From positions 992,001 to 1,056,000 of the forward strand of contig OZ253445.1 of the NCBI GenBank assembly GCA_965261165.1: a stretch of DNA of 64,000 nt, read 5' to 3'. The position numbers and the translations under genes are program-made. Positions 57,253 to 64,000 of the stretch are shown in pieces; position 1 is the first letter of the stretch; every line of letters starts with the position of its first letter. The notes below the pieces were generated by a model. It saw only the letters and a program-made list of their open reading frames with translations. It had not been told where the DNA came from and searched no databases. The DNA comes from SMWN01 sp965261165 (GTDB lineage Bacteria > Pseudomonadota > Gammaproteobacteria > Eutrophobiales > Eutrophobiaceae).

Positions 57253-57452
57253 AGCCTAATTGATCTCTAAGCTCTCTCGCTCTTCTGTCAAAATATTTTT
57301 GTCCTGTAAGGTTTAGAAGTTCTTCAGATGACACCCAGGTTCTAGGAAAGGATAAATTATCTTCGTGCCATAATCGTTTTAATATTTTTTGTTTTTACTT
57401 CACTAAGTTGTTTCTTTACAGGAAGGCTAGCTAGATACTCTTCGTATTTCAT
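57215..57452 (-). pseudogene. Truncated gene, probably N-terminal part of an HNH endonuclease
   Basis: On the minus strand an ATG at 57452 starts MKYEEYLASLPVKKQLSEVK. After one extra A in an A run the frame continues as RLWHEDNLSFPRTWVSSEEL and KYFDRRARELRDQLGCDIE. After a second extra A it continues as TEYREEFAGHAW, where it joins Rhs cassette 4. From memory this resembles the N-terminal domain ahead of an HNH nuclease in restriction-type genes. The nuclease half is gone, replaced by Rhs sequence. Confidence 0.5.
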
Positions 57453-57489
57453 ATGTTTTTCAGTCTTCGGACGGTTCAATTGAATGAAC

Positions 57490-57828
57490 TCACTTTAAGC
57501 TTACTTTTTCATCACCATTTTTCATTAATTTCTTTAAGTTCAATGCTCTTTTCTCATCTACATTTTTTAATGTTTTATGTAGCTTATCAGTATCGAACAT
57601 ATCTTCTTTATCCTTCTCAGTTAAACAAGAAAAATAACGATCCTCATAGGATGTATTATTTAAACCATCAGACTCAATAAAACTTTTTAATAATTCAAAA
57701 TACCAAGTGTCTTTTTCATCTTCTCCTGAAATATTTTTTCCAATATAAACAAAAGGTTCAATATTTACATACGAAAGAGTACGCTCTGGATAAGTTACTC
57801 GATAATAAACTTCATATTTAGAAAACAT
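57490..57828 (-). CDS. Putative immunity protein of Rhs cassette 3
   Basis: The 112-residue product is hydrophilic, with no signal or membrane segment and a lysine-rich C-terminal helix. It starts 16 bp after the cassette 3 stop codon, the expected immunity position. The family is unrecognised. Confidence 0.5.
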   Translation of the reverse strand: MFSKYEVYYRVTYPERTLSYVNIEPFVYIGKNISGEDEKDTWYFELLKSFIESDGLNNTSYEDRYFSCLTEKDKEDMFDTDKLHKTLKNVDEKRALNLKKLMKNGDEKVSLK

Positions 57829-57844
57829 TGTTACTTTCTTATTA

Positions 57845-59386
57845 TTAACCTGATGATAGATCTAAAGGACAACTAACATAATCATCGGCACAATTACAAT
57901 TAAGTGTTCTTTCTTCTGACCTAATGTTTTGACTGCGAAACTTCCATTTGATTGACACGTAACAACCAAGCACTTTATGACTGCCACCACATCTTATAGC
58001 ACAAGCATCTAGTTCACTCGCTTTACAGCTACCAGTTTTTGGTAGCGCTCCTTCACTAGGCATTGGAATAGGCAATACAGGATCTATCGGATATGCAGGA
58101 ATCGGAAGTGTAGGACGAGGAATAATAAGTGGACGTGGAACAACAATAGTTCCATAAAATCCTTTAGGATCTATAAAGTTAATTGGATTTTGATTCACAT
58201 ACCCATACGTATTCATCCCACCACTCAAGCCAATCGGATCACTGGTAATATACCTGCCTAACTCAGGATCATAATATCTAAAGTGGTTGTAATGCAGATT
58301 AGTCTCCGCATCATAGTATTGTCCAGGAAAGCGAAGGTTGACACTGACACTGCCTGATGCTGGGGTATTCCCAAACGCCTCACCTTCCCAGCGCCAGATG
58401 ACCTTACGTGTTGCATCGGTGGCGAGTCGGTTGGTCAGCAAATGGTCGGTGTGGAGGTAGATGATGCCTTCTGAGGGCATCCCTGCCTGTGCAGGCATGC
58501 TGGCATCGATCTGTGCCACTGGATGCAGGCCTTGTTGCCAGATGTAATCTTTGATCAAGGCACCGGTCTCGGTGGTCTCGGTGATGAGATAACCCTGTTG
58601 GTCATAGTGATAGATGGTAATACTGTCTATGCTGATGCCATCACCTTGATAGACAGTCTTTCTGGTTCTCTGTCCGCTATCGTTATAGAGGTATTCGGCT
58701 TTTAAGGTGCCTGCTTCGATGAGTTGGTAGAGTCTGCCGACGTCGTTGTAAACCATGTCTCGGTTTGGCAGGTCTTCTATGGGGGTGAGTCCTGGCTTGA
58801 CTGCTGCTACGACACTGAGCCGATTGCTTTTTTCCTGTTGCTCGAAGAATTCGTTTAGGCTCAGATCCTGACGTTGTTTTGTGAGTCGATTGTCGTTCTG
58901 GTCGTAGGTGAAGTCGAATGGACTGTTGCTATCGATGGTGTCTCTGGTGAGTCGGTCTCGTTTGTCATAGAGATAGGCATTATCTTCGATGTTGGTGTCG
59001 ATGTTGGTGAGGTTGCTGTTTTTGTCATAGCTGTAGCTACGTTGGTCGATGACGGTGTTGCTGGTGTCTTGCAGTTGTTGGCTTTGTAGTCTGCCTTGTA
59101 GGTCGTAGCTGCGGGTAGCACTGAGACCATTGGCATAAGCATAACTCAACACCTGGTTATCACCACGATACTGGATGTTACTGATGATGTTTTGTGCGCT
59201 GCCATTGAAGGTGGTGTCTATGGCCTTGATGCGTCGTAAGCCATCTCGGCTGTAGTCTACTACTCTGCCACTTGGTAAGGTCATCTGGGTAATATGGTCG
59301 CCATCGTCATAGAGATAACTCATCTTGTAGCGGGTGCCTTGGCTTTCGGTAAAGCTACCGTTGCTTATGTTGCTATTTAAAACCAA
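57845..59386 (-). CDS. Rhs cassette 3: longest core fragment with proline/cysteine-rich tip
   Basis: The 513-residue protein begins with TTG at 59386, with AGGA about 9 bases upstream. It carries several YD repeats (YDLQGRLQSQ, YSYDKNSNLTNIDT, YNDVGRLYQL), then the Rhs core end with IYLHTDHLLTNRLATD and YYDPELGRYITSDPIGL. The unique tip starts at NFIDPKGFYG. It has a proline-rich linker and about nine cysteines. No signal, PAAR or VgrG part is present, so this is an orphan 3' fragment of an rhs gene of usually well over 1000 residues. Confidence 0.85.
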   Translation of the reverse strand: MVLNSNISNGSFTESQGTRYKMSYLYDDGDHITQMTLPSGRVVDYSRDGLRRIKAIDTTFNGSAQNIISNIQYRGDNQVLSYAYANGLSATRSYDLQGRLQSQQLQDTSNTVIDQRSYSYDKNSNLTNIDTNIEDNAYLYDKRDRLTRDTIDSNSPFDFTYDQNDNRLTKQRQDLSLNEFFEQQEKSNRLSVVAAVKPGLTPIEDLPNRDMVYNDVGRLYQLIEAGTLKAEYLYNDSGQRTRKTVYQGDGISIDSITIYHYDQQGYLITETTETGALIKDYIWQQGLHPVAQIDASMPAQAGMPSEGIIYLHTDHLLTNRLATDATRKVIWRWEGEAFGNTPASGSVSVNLRFPGQYYDAETNLHYNHFRYYDPELGRYITSDPIGLSGGMNTYGYVNQNPINFIDPKGFYGTIVVPRPLIIPRPTLPIPAYPIDPVLPIPMPSEGALPKTGSCKASELDACAIRCGGSHKVLGCYVSIKWKFRSQNIRSEERTLNCNCADDYVSCPLDLSSG

Positions 59387-59394
59387 AGAATACT

Positions 59395-59460
59395 TTCCTA
59401 GTTATGTTTCCTAGTCATGTTCTAAACTCCTTTTCAATTAAATAATTCTGTCACCTTTTT
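59395..59460 (-). repeat. Shared cassette leader with 13-bp repeats (cassette 3)
   Basis: Upstream of the TTG start lie two copies of a 13-bp unit (CATGACTAGGAAA / CATAACTAGGAAA), then GGAGTTTAGAAC and a GGTGACAGAATTATTT block. The same leader precedes cassettes 1 (three units, 62791-62829) and 2 (two units, 60769-60794). A GGAG-ATG start in the leader gives only a six-codon peptide, MTRKHN. Confidence 0.7.
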
Positions 59461-59499
59461 CACTCCATACTATTTTTTCCATTTTTCTATTATTTGGTA

Positions 59500-59913
59500 T
59501 TATAAGCGCCCCCTGTTCTTTTCTATTCTTTGATTGTTTATACTTAAATAAAGTAATGCAGATAATGGAGGAATTATTAAGAACAGATATTGAATTAATA
59601 TTAAAATATTTTTTTTCAAATCAATATCTTCAATAAACAATCCATACCTTGCTAATGAATATCCTTGCATTATCAAGGTAAAGAAAAAACCAACTCTCCA
59701 AACATTGACATTCATTATCATGGTTTTACCAAATATATTGAATATGGCTATTAATCCGAATAGATTTACTCCCCATTGAAACCAAAACAAAATAGACATG
59801 TATTGCCCTATACTCACGCCTTTATATATAAGCGAAAAGTAATACAAACACATTATCGATAAATAGCACAAGGCAAGTAGTTTAACCAATCTGTTGATCC
59901 AACTCATGGTCAT
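59500..59913 (-). CDS. Putative membrane immunity protein of Rhs cassette 2
   Basis: The 137-residue protein has four predicted membrane segments (about 10-30, 38-60, 68-86 and 103-125). It overlaps the end of the cassette 2 tip by 4 bp (ATGA), a translational coupling typical of toxin-immunity pairs. The family is unrecognised. Confidence 0.55.
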   Translation of the reverse strand: MTMSWINRLVKLLALCYLSIMCLYYFSLIYKGVSIGQYMSILFWFQWGVNLFGLIAIFNIFGKTMIMNVNVWRVGFFFTLIMQGYSLARYGLFIEDIDLKKNILILIQYLFLIIPPLSALLYLSINNQRIEKNRGRL

Positions 59914-60761
59914 TTACATTTATCTAGTTCTAGTTCTAGTTTTGACTCTGACTCACAAACTAAACTATGGGTAGTTAAAAAACAGTACGCATAAGGTATT
60001 GGTCTCAAAGGACTGAGATCTCGTCCACATGCGGAAATATCGCCCGCGATACACCTGTCATCATCTCCAGGAATAGGGCTTTCGGGTAACATTTGATCGA
60101 CATCCTCAAGACACTGCAAATATCCTTCTACATCTTCTACGAAGGAACAAATAACTAATCCTAATGGATCGGTGTAACGAATTGGATTTTGTTCTACATA
60201 CCCATACGTATTCATCCCACCTCTCAACCCAATAGGATCACTGGTAATATACCTGCCTAACTCAGGATCATAATATCTAAAGTGGTTGTAATGCAGATTA
60301 GTCTCCGCATCATAGTATTGTCCAGGAAAGCGAAGGTTGACACTGACACTGCCTGATGCTGGGGTATTCCCAAACGCCTCACCTTCCCAGCGCCAGATGA
60401 CCTTACGTGTTGCATCGGTGGCGAGTCGGTTGGTCAGCAAATGGTCGGCGTGGAGGTAGATGATGCCTTCTGAGGGCATCCCTGCCTGTGCAGGCATGCT
60501 GGCATCGATCTGTGCCACTGGATGCAGGCCTTGTTGCCAGATGTAATCTTTGATCAAGGCACCGGTCTCGGTGGTCTCGGTGATGAGATAACCCTGTTGG
60601 TCATAGTGATAGATGGTAATACTGTCTATGCTGATGCCATCACCTTGATAGACAGTCTTTCTGGTTCTCTGTCCGCTATCGTTATAGAGATAACTCATCT
60701 TGCAGCGGGTGCCTTGGCTTTCGGTAAAGCTACCGTTGCTTATGTTGCTATTTAAAACCAA
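59910..60761 (-). CDS. Rhs cassette 2: shortened core with cysteine-rich tip
   Basis: The 283-residue protein (TTG start) has the same first 26 codons as cassette 3, then jumps to YNDSGQRTRKTV, an in-frame loss of 624 bp of YD-repeat sequence. The core end follows intact, then a tip from YTDPLGLVICSF with seven or so cysteines and acidic character. The tip is unrecognised. The membrane immunity gene suggests a membrane-active or periplasmic target. Confidence 0.8.
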   Translation of the reverse strand: MVLNSNISNGSFTESQGTRCKMSYLYNDSGQRTRKTVYQGDGISIDSITIYHYDQQGYLITETTETGALIKDYIWQQGLHPVAQIDASMPAQAGMPSEGIIYLHADHLLTNRLATDATRKVIWRWEGEAFGNTPASGSVSVNLRFPGQYYDAETNLHYNHFRYYDPELGRYITSDPIGLRGGMNTYGYVEQNPIRYTDPLGLVICSFVEDVEGYLQCLEDVDQMLPESPIPGDDDRCIAGDISACGRDLSPLRPIPYAYCFLTTHSLVCESESKLELELDKCK

Positions 60762-60839
60762 AGAATACTTTCCTAGTTATGTTTCCTGGTCATGTTCTAA
60801 ACTCCTTTTCAATTAAATAATTCTGTCACCTTTTTCGGT

Positions 60840-61129
60840 GACAATCAATTAGTCGTGGTCTGTCTCTGGTTGTTTGATGAATGGGATGGATGATTGACGG
60901 GGTATTACCTGCCTCCGTGACTGAACATCGTATTGAAAATATTTATGTCTTGATGCTAATGCATGGTAACCACCAATCTGCTTGTCTTTGAATAGGTCAT
61001 TTGCTGGTTCTGGTGAACATAAAGAGAAAATTGCTAATGAAACAGAAAAGTAATTGTAATAAGGCGCAGGAATTCAGTGCACCAAATACCTCAGACCTGC
61101 TAACCAAACCTATACTCGGAGGTATCAGT
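60840..61129. other. Intercassette spacer with a dispersed repeat
   Basis: No gene is seen. The motif AATTAGTCGTGGTCTGTC (60847 onward) recurs almost identically at 63059-63087, and the neighbouring AATTCTGTCACC block recurs four times in the array. These look like short dispersed repeats that travel with the cassettes. Confidence 0.5.
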
Positions 61130-61382
61130 ATGGCTGAGGGTAATGATAAGTCAGAGCATCGCTCTGTTAAAAGGAATATCTGTCAGGAACGGCAGATTAA
61201 AGTGACTCGTATCAATTATGAATACAAATCAAAACGAAGTGAGTCTGTCTGTAGTAGTCAACCTGTCCCCCTGGATTCAGATGAAAGGTAAATGGTTAGA
61301 GCAAGCCGGGTTCAACATCGACACGCCGGTTAAAATTCGCGTGATGGATGGTTGTCTCGTGTTAACTACCGAAGAACTGTAG
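61130..61382 (+). pseudogene. SymE-like toxin gene with one frameshift
   Basis: The ATG at 61130 has a perfect GGAGG site 7 bases upstream. The frame runs through RQIKVTRINYEYKSKR and QPVP. Then, one base out of frame, it continues as WIQMKGKWLEQAGF and TPVKIRVMDGCLVLTT to a TAG at 61380. The second part is the SymE AbrB-like domain. Removing one C from the run of five at 61267-61271 restores a single frame of about 83 residues. SymE-like genes are often found beside rhs loci. An independent ATG at 61218 could still make a 54-residue domain. Confidence 0.75.
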
Positions 61383-61388
61383 ACCATA

Positions 61389-61423
61389 AAAAACCGGCGG
61401 GATAATTTTATCCTGCCGGTTTG
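61389..61423. terminator. Bidirectional terminator between SymE-like and cassette 1 genes
   Basis: AAACCGGC and GCCGGTTT arms, with inner GGATAA/TTATCC, form a long stem with A and T runs on opposite sides. It lies between convergent genes. Confidence 0.8.
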
Positions 61424-61474
61424 ATTTTAAATATTTTTCCCAATAGGCCTGACCAGTTCCCTTTTAAATATAAA

Positions 61475-61813
61475 TCACTCCGATACGTTATCCTTTAAAA
61501 AACCATTATCAATAGCCTTACCTAAATCACCCACAGTAAGAGGCTTTAACCCATCAATGCTTTTTCCAAAACGTCTAAATAATCTATATAAAAAATAACG
61601 ATAACCTGCCCCAACTTCTGAACCAAAATAATTTGAAAAAATAAATTTATCAAAGTCTACCTGATGCTTATCCTTTAACTCAGTTAAAATTTCTTCGGCA
61701 TCATCCCCATCTATTCCTAAATCATGAAACAAACGCACATCTGGCGACAGATCGTTAGGTTTTACTCCTTTACGTTTGGAAACGATTTGTACTGCTACTT
61801 CTAAACTGCTCAT
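61475..61813 (-). CDS. Putative immunity protein of Rhs cassette 1, DUF1493-like
   Basis: The 112-residue protein contains LSPDVRLFHDLGIDGDDAEE near 22-41 and an FSNYFGSE-type stretch near 58-65. These resemble the DUF1493 family of small acyl-carrier-like proteins. Its start lies 15 bp after the cassette 1 stop, the immunity position. DUF1493 proteins have no firmly known function. The family match is from memory. Confidence 0.55.
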   Translation of the reverse strand: MSSLEVAVQIVSKRKGVKPNDLSPDVRLFHDLGIDGDDAEEILTELKDKHQVDFDKFIFSNYFGSEVGAGYRYFLYRLFRRFGKSIDGLKPLTVGDLGKAIDNGFLKDNVSE

Positions 61814-61828
61814 AGGTAAACCAGTATT

Positions 61829-62782
61829 TTAATATAAGCAGGCATCTTCTGTACAAGCTGCAACACAAATAAGTTCCGTTGCAGCTAAACCTAGTCCATA
61901 ACCAATCCAAAGCGGCGAAAAGAATCTACCCACCCCACGAGCAATACCTCCTACAGTTCCAGACGCACCTCCTCCAGCGAGATGGGCCGCGGTACTTGGT
62001 GCAGTGGTAACAGGGCTTGCTCCAGCTAAGCCTCTAGGTAGATTAGCCCAACCCTTTGGAAAAGTTCCTCCCGCAGCTGTAGCAGCAGCCTTCGCCCACT
62101 TATCAAGAGGGTCATTTGCTCGTATACAATTAGCCAAACAATCAAGAAAACTTTGATCACAATCATCACACTCTTCTAATCCATAAGGATCAATGCTCAC
62201 TATCGGATTTTGTTCTACATACCCATAGGTATTCATCCCACCAATAATACCAATCGGATCACTGGTAATATACCTGCCTAACTCAGGATCATAATATCTA
62301 AAGTGGTTGTAATGCAGATTAGTCTCCGCATCATAGTATTGTCCAGGAAAGCGAAGGTTGACACTGACACTGCCTGATGCTGGGGTATTCCCAAACGCCT
62401 CACCTTCCCAGCGCCAGATGACCTTACGTGTTGCATCGGTGGCGAGTCGGTTGGTCAGCAAATGGTCGGTGTGGAGGTAGATGATGCCTTCTGAGGGCAT
62501 CCCTGCCTGTACAGGCATGCTGGCATCGATCTGTGCCACTGGATGCAGGCCTTGTTGCCAGATGTAATCTTTGATCAAGGCACCGGTCTCGGTGGTCTCG
62601 GTGATGAGATAACCCCGTTGGTCATAGTGATAGATGGTAATACTGTCTATGCTGATGCCATCACCTTGATAGACAGTCTTTCTGGTTCTCTGTCCGCTAT
62701 CGTTATAGAGATAACTCATCTTGCAGCGGGTGCCTTGGCTTTCGGTAAAGCTACCGTTGCTTATGTTGCTATTTAAAACCAA
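61829..62782 (-). CDS. Rhs cassette 1: shortened core with glycine/alanine-rich tip
   Basis: The 317-residue protein (TTG start) has the same 624-bp in-frame deletion as cassette 2 and is nearly identical to it up to YITSDPIG. Its unique tip starts at IDPYGLEECDDCDQ. It has two CxxC-like pairs, a glycine and alanine-rich middle and a hydrophobic segment (FSPLWIGYGLGLAATELICV) near the C-terminus. This resembles pre-toxin or membrane-inserting Rhs tips, but no catalytic motif is visible. It has the least-diverged leader, with three 13-bp units. Confidence 0.8.
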   Translation of the reverse strand: MVLNSNISNGSFTESQGTRCKMSYLYNDSGQRTRKTVYQGDGISIDSITIYHYDQRGYLITETTETGALIKDYIWQQGLHPVAQIDASMPVQAGMPSEGIIYLHTDHLLTNRLATDATRKVIWRWEGEAFGNTPASGSVSVNLRFPGQYYDAETNLHYNHFRYYDPELGRYITSDPIGIIGGMNTYGYVEQNPIVSIDPYGLEECDDCDQSFLDCLANCIRANDPLDKWAKAAATAAGGTFPKGWANLPRGLAGASPVTTAPSTAAHLAGGGASGTVGGIARGVGRFFSPLWIGYGLGLAATELICVAACTEDACLY

Positions 62783-62790
62783 AGAATACT

Positions 62791-62829
62791 TTCCTAGTTA
62801 TGTTTCCTAGTCATGTTTCCTAGTCATGT
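62791..62829. repeat. Three tandem 13-bp units ahead of cassette 1
   Basis: TTTCCTAGTTATG is followed by two TTTCCTAGTCATG units. Cassettes 2 and 3 have two units each. None of the copy numbers opens a frame from the leader ATG into the Rhs frame. Confidence 0.75.
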
Positions 62830-62924
62830 TCTAAACTCCTTGTTTAATTAAATAATTCTGTCACCTTAGTTTACATTTCTTGTTATTTAAAGAGCCTGAC
62901 CCTGAGGATAATTCTGCCACCTTA

Positions 62925-63059
62925 TTATGTAACAAAATACTTCGCATAAAACATCCCATGGAAGACCCAAGCTAAAATCATTGTAGCAACGAATGCTTTA
63001 TTAATCATCCTGACCATTTTCTTTTGGTCCAGATATTTCTCTGATTTTTCTTTCTTCAA
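62925..63059 (-). CDS. Possible 44-residue single-pass membrane protein
   Basis: A TTG start at 63059 opens KKEKSEKYLDQKKM, then one hydrophobic segment (AFVATMILAWVFHGMFY). A shorter version could start at the ATG at 63017. There is no clear ribosome site. It may be a fragment of a larger lost gene. Low confidence. Confidence 0.25.
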   Translation of the reverse strand: MKKEKSEKYLDQKKMVRMINKAFVATMILAWVFHGMFYAKYFVT

Positions 63060-63169
63060 ATTAATCGTGGTCTGTCCCTGATTGTTTATTGAGTTTTTCT
63101 CTTATTTGGATAACTTGATCTTCTTTGACACTGCTCCAAGATTTTTCATTATACTCTACGGCCTTTTCA

Positions 63170-63416
63170 TATTAGGGATTTGCAAACGCCCAGCTTATTC
63201 TCGGTCAGATGTATGAAAAATGGTAAAGGCGTTATTGAAAATAAATACGAGGCGTATATTTGGCTTTCCATTGCCAGAGCCAACGGCATTGAGCAGGCGG
63301 CTGGACTTTTTCGTAAAATCAACTGGCACGATTATCTATCGCCAGCGGAGATTGAAGCCGCCAAGCGCGAGGCGACCAAGTGGTTAAGAAGCTCTATGAG
63401 CGGGCTCGTGGAGTGA
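63170..63416 (+). pseudogene. Broken Sel1-repeat protein, C-terminal fragment
   Basis: NAQLILGQMYEK is followed, after one extra base, by GKGVIENKYEAYIWLSIARA and a C-terminal SPAEIEAAKREATKWL. This is the end of a Sel1-like protein with one frameshift and no start. It is not a copy of the intact Sel1 gene at 14355-14984. It marks the right border of the accessory region. Confidence 0.65.
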
Positions 63417-63471
63417 TTGGTGTTCGGAGCCAGGCAGACACCCGTTGCGATAGGTGAAGATCATTGAAATC

Positions 63472-63496
63472 ATGGTTTTGAATGATGTGAAGGTCT
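63472..63496. mobile_element. Solo right end of the IS5-type element, next to accB
   Basis: GGTTTTGAATGATGTGAAGGTCT matches the right end at 3263-3285 and the reverse complement of 53826-53848 with few differences (given here as 23 bases in two parts: GGTTTTGAATG at 63474 and ATGTGAAGGTCT after it). It ends 28 bp from the accB stop codon and has the same orientation as the element near accC. Confidence 0.55.
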
Positions 63497-63524
63497 GTAA
63501 CAGTACATCTGAGCTTTTAGGTCT

Positions 63525-64000
63525 TCATATAATAGGATTACTAATGGCAAATAATGCTTGTCCATATTCAATGGGCTCACCATTTTTGATGAAGGTTTTA
63601 CTGACTACGCCGCTGACATCTGCTTCGATTTGGTTCATGATTTTCATGGCCTCAATAATGCATAAGATATCACCCTTCTCCACTGTCTGACCTATCTTGA
63701 CAAAGGCAGAAGTATCTGGTGAGGGTGAGGTGTAAAATATACCCACCATCGGTGACTTAACGATATGTCCTTCATCCGCCGCAGGTAATGGCGTTTCTGC
63801 CACATTCTGCATAGGCGTAATATCTTCACTGTCCTGAGAAATCGCCTCAGGAATCATTGCAGGAGGCGCCTGTGGTGCTCGAACAGCTGATTGAGGCACA
63901 CTCGTCACATGATGACGAGTGATACGAACAGATTCTTCGCCTTCATGCACCTCAATTTCTGAAATTCCTGACTCTTGCAATAACTCGATAAGTTTTTTTA
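63525..64000 (-). CDS. accB: Biotin carboxyl carrier protein, cut by the right edge
   Basis: AccB carries biotin for acetyl-CoA carboxylase. The frame is open to the window end with KKLIELLQESG, so only a handful of N-terminal residues are missing. An Ala/Pro-rich linker lies near the middle, then the biotinyl domain with biotin on the Lys of EAMKIMN. The domain's thumb loop (SPMVGIFYTSPSP) is intact. accC should follow immediately, but a solo IS end starts 28 bp downstream and accC is about 60 kb away. Confidence 0.96.
   Translation of the reverse strand, partial: KKLIELLQESGISEIEVHEGEESVRITRHHVTSVPQSAVRAPQAPPAMIPEAISQDSEDITPMQNVAETPLPAADEGHIVKSPMVGIFYTSPSPDTSAFVKIGQTVEKGDILCIIEAMKIMNQIEADVSGVVSKTFIKNGEPIEYGQALFAISNPII

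Noticed and set aside
58523..58705. Plus-strand frames repeated in each Rhs cassette (58523, 60522, 62543)
   Set aside because: They are antisense shadows of the conserved Rhs core and are repeated only because the core is.
59395..62829. Phase variation of Rhs cassettes by 13-bp repeat number
   Set aside because: With one, two or three units, the leader ATG always meets a stop before the Rhs frame, so copy number cannot switch it on.

Overview
The window is a stretch of chromosome from an AT-rich gammaproteobacterium. The evidence is gene order: prmA next to a DUF3426 zinc-ribbon gene, zapB-like/zapA/6S RNA with YgfB-pepP-ubiH-ubiI running the other way, smc-zipA-ligA, rpoE-rseA-rseB-degP followed by lepA-lepB-DUF4845-rnc-era-recO-pdxJ, and a divergent rne/rluC pair. 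There is no rRNA and I saw no tRNA, so I do not name a genus.

Layout. Positions 1-2834 (minus) hold a DUF3426 gene cut by the left edge, prmA and accC. A decayed IS5-type element (2864-3286) lies 30 bp upstream of accC. Positions 3500-17800 carry housekeeping genes: rpiA, ilvA, 6S RNA, zapA, the ubiquinone hydroxylases, glnS, purC, a parvulin, a class I aldolase and pyruvate kinase. Positions 18240-22900 form a vitamin B12 block: a cobalamin riboswitch, a BtuB-like receptor, a DUF6580 membrane protein, a decayed ATP-pyrophosphatase gene, a BtuF-like protein and a PduO-type adenosyltransferase. Positions 22900-27260 hold a retropepsin-like protease, a glutamine amidotransferase, gluQ, a DksA-type protein with a lysine-rich tail made of 87-bp tandem repeats, an EI24/CysZ-like protein and queF. 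Positions 27400-46640 are smc to pdxJ. Positions 46645-46960 hold a compact structured RNA that I think is an orphan IscB-type omega RNA (HEARO). Then come prfC, rne, rluC and a SppA-type peptidase.

From 53826 to the right end the sequence is accessory. It holds a second decayed IS5-type element, a broken ISNCY-type transposase and a minus-strand array of five Rhs tail cassettes (55148-62830). Each cassette carries the same Rhs core end, then its own C-terminal tip, then its own small downstream gene (putative immunity). A frameshifted SymE-like gene, a broken Sel1 gene and short dispersed repeats lie among them. No full-length rhs gene is present. The right edge holds accB, cut at its 5' end.

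The most telling structural point is that accB and accC, normally adjacent, sit about 60 kb apart on the same strand. The IS left end lies 30 bp upstream of accC and a matching IS right end lies 28 bp downstream of accB. The whole interior, core genes included, appears to have been placed between them by recombination at copies of one IS.
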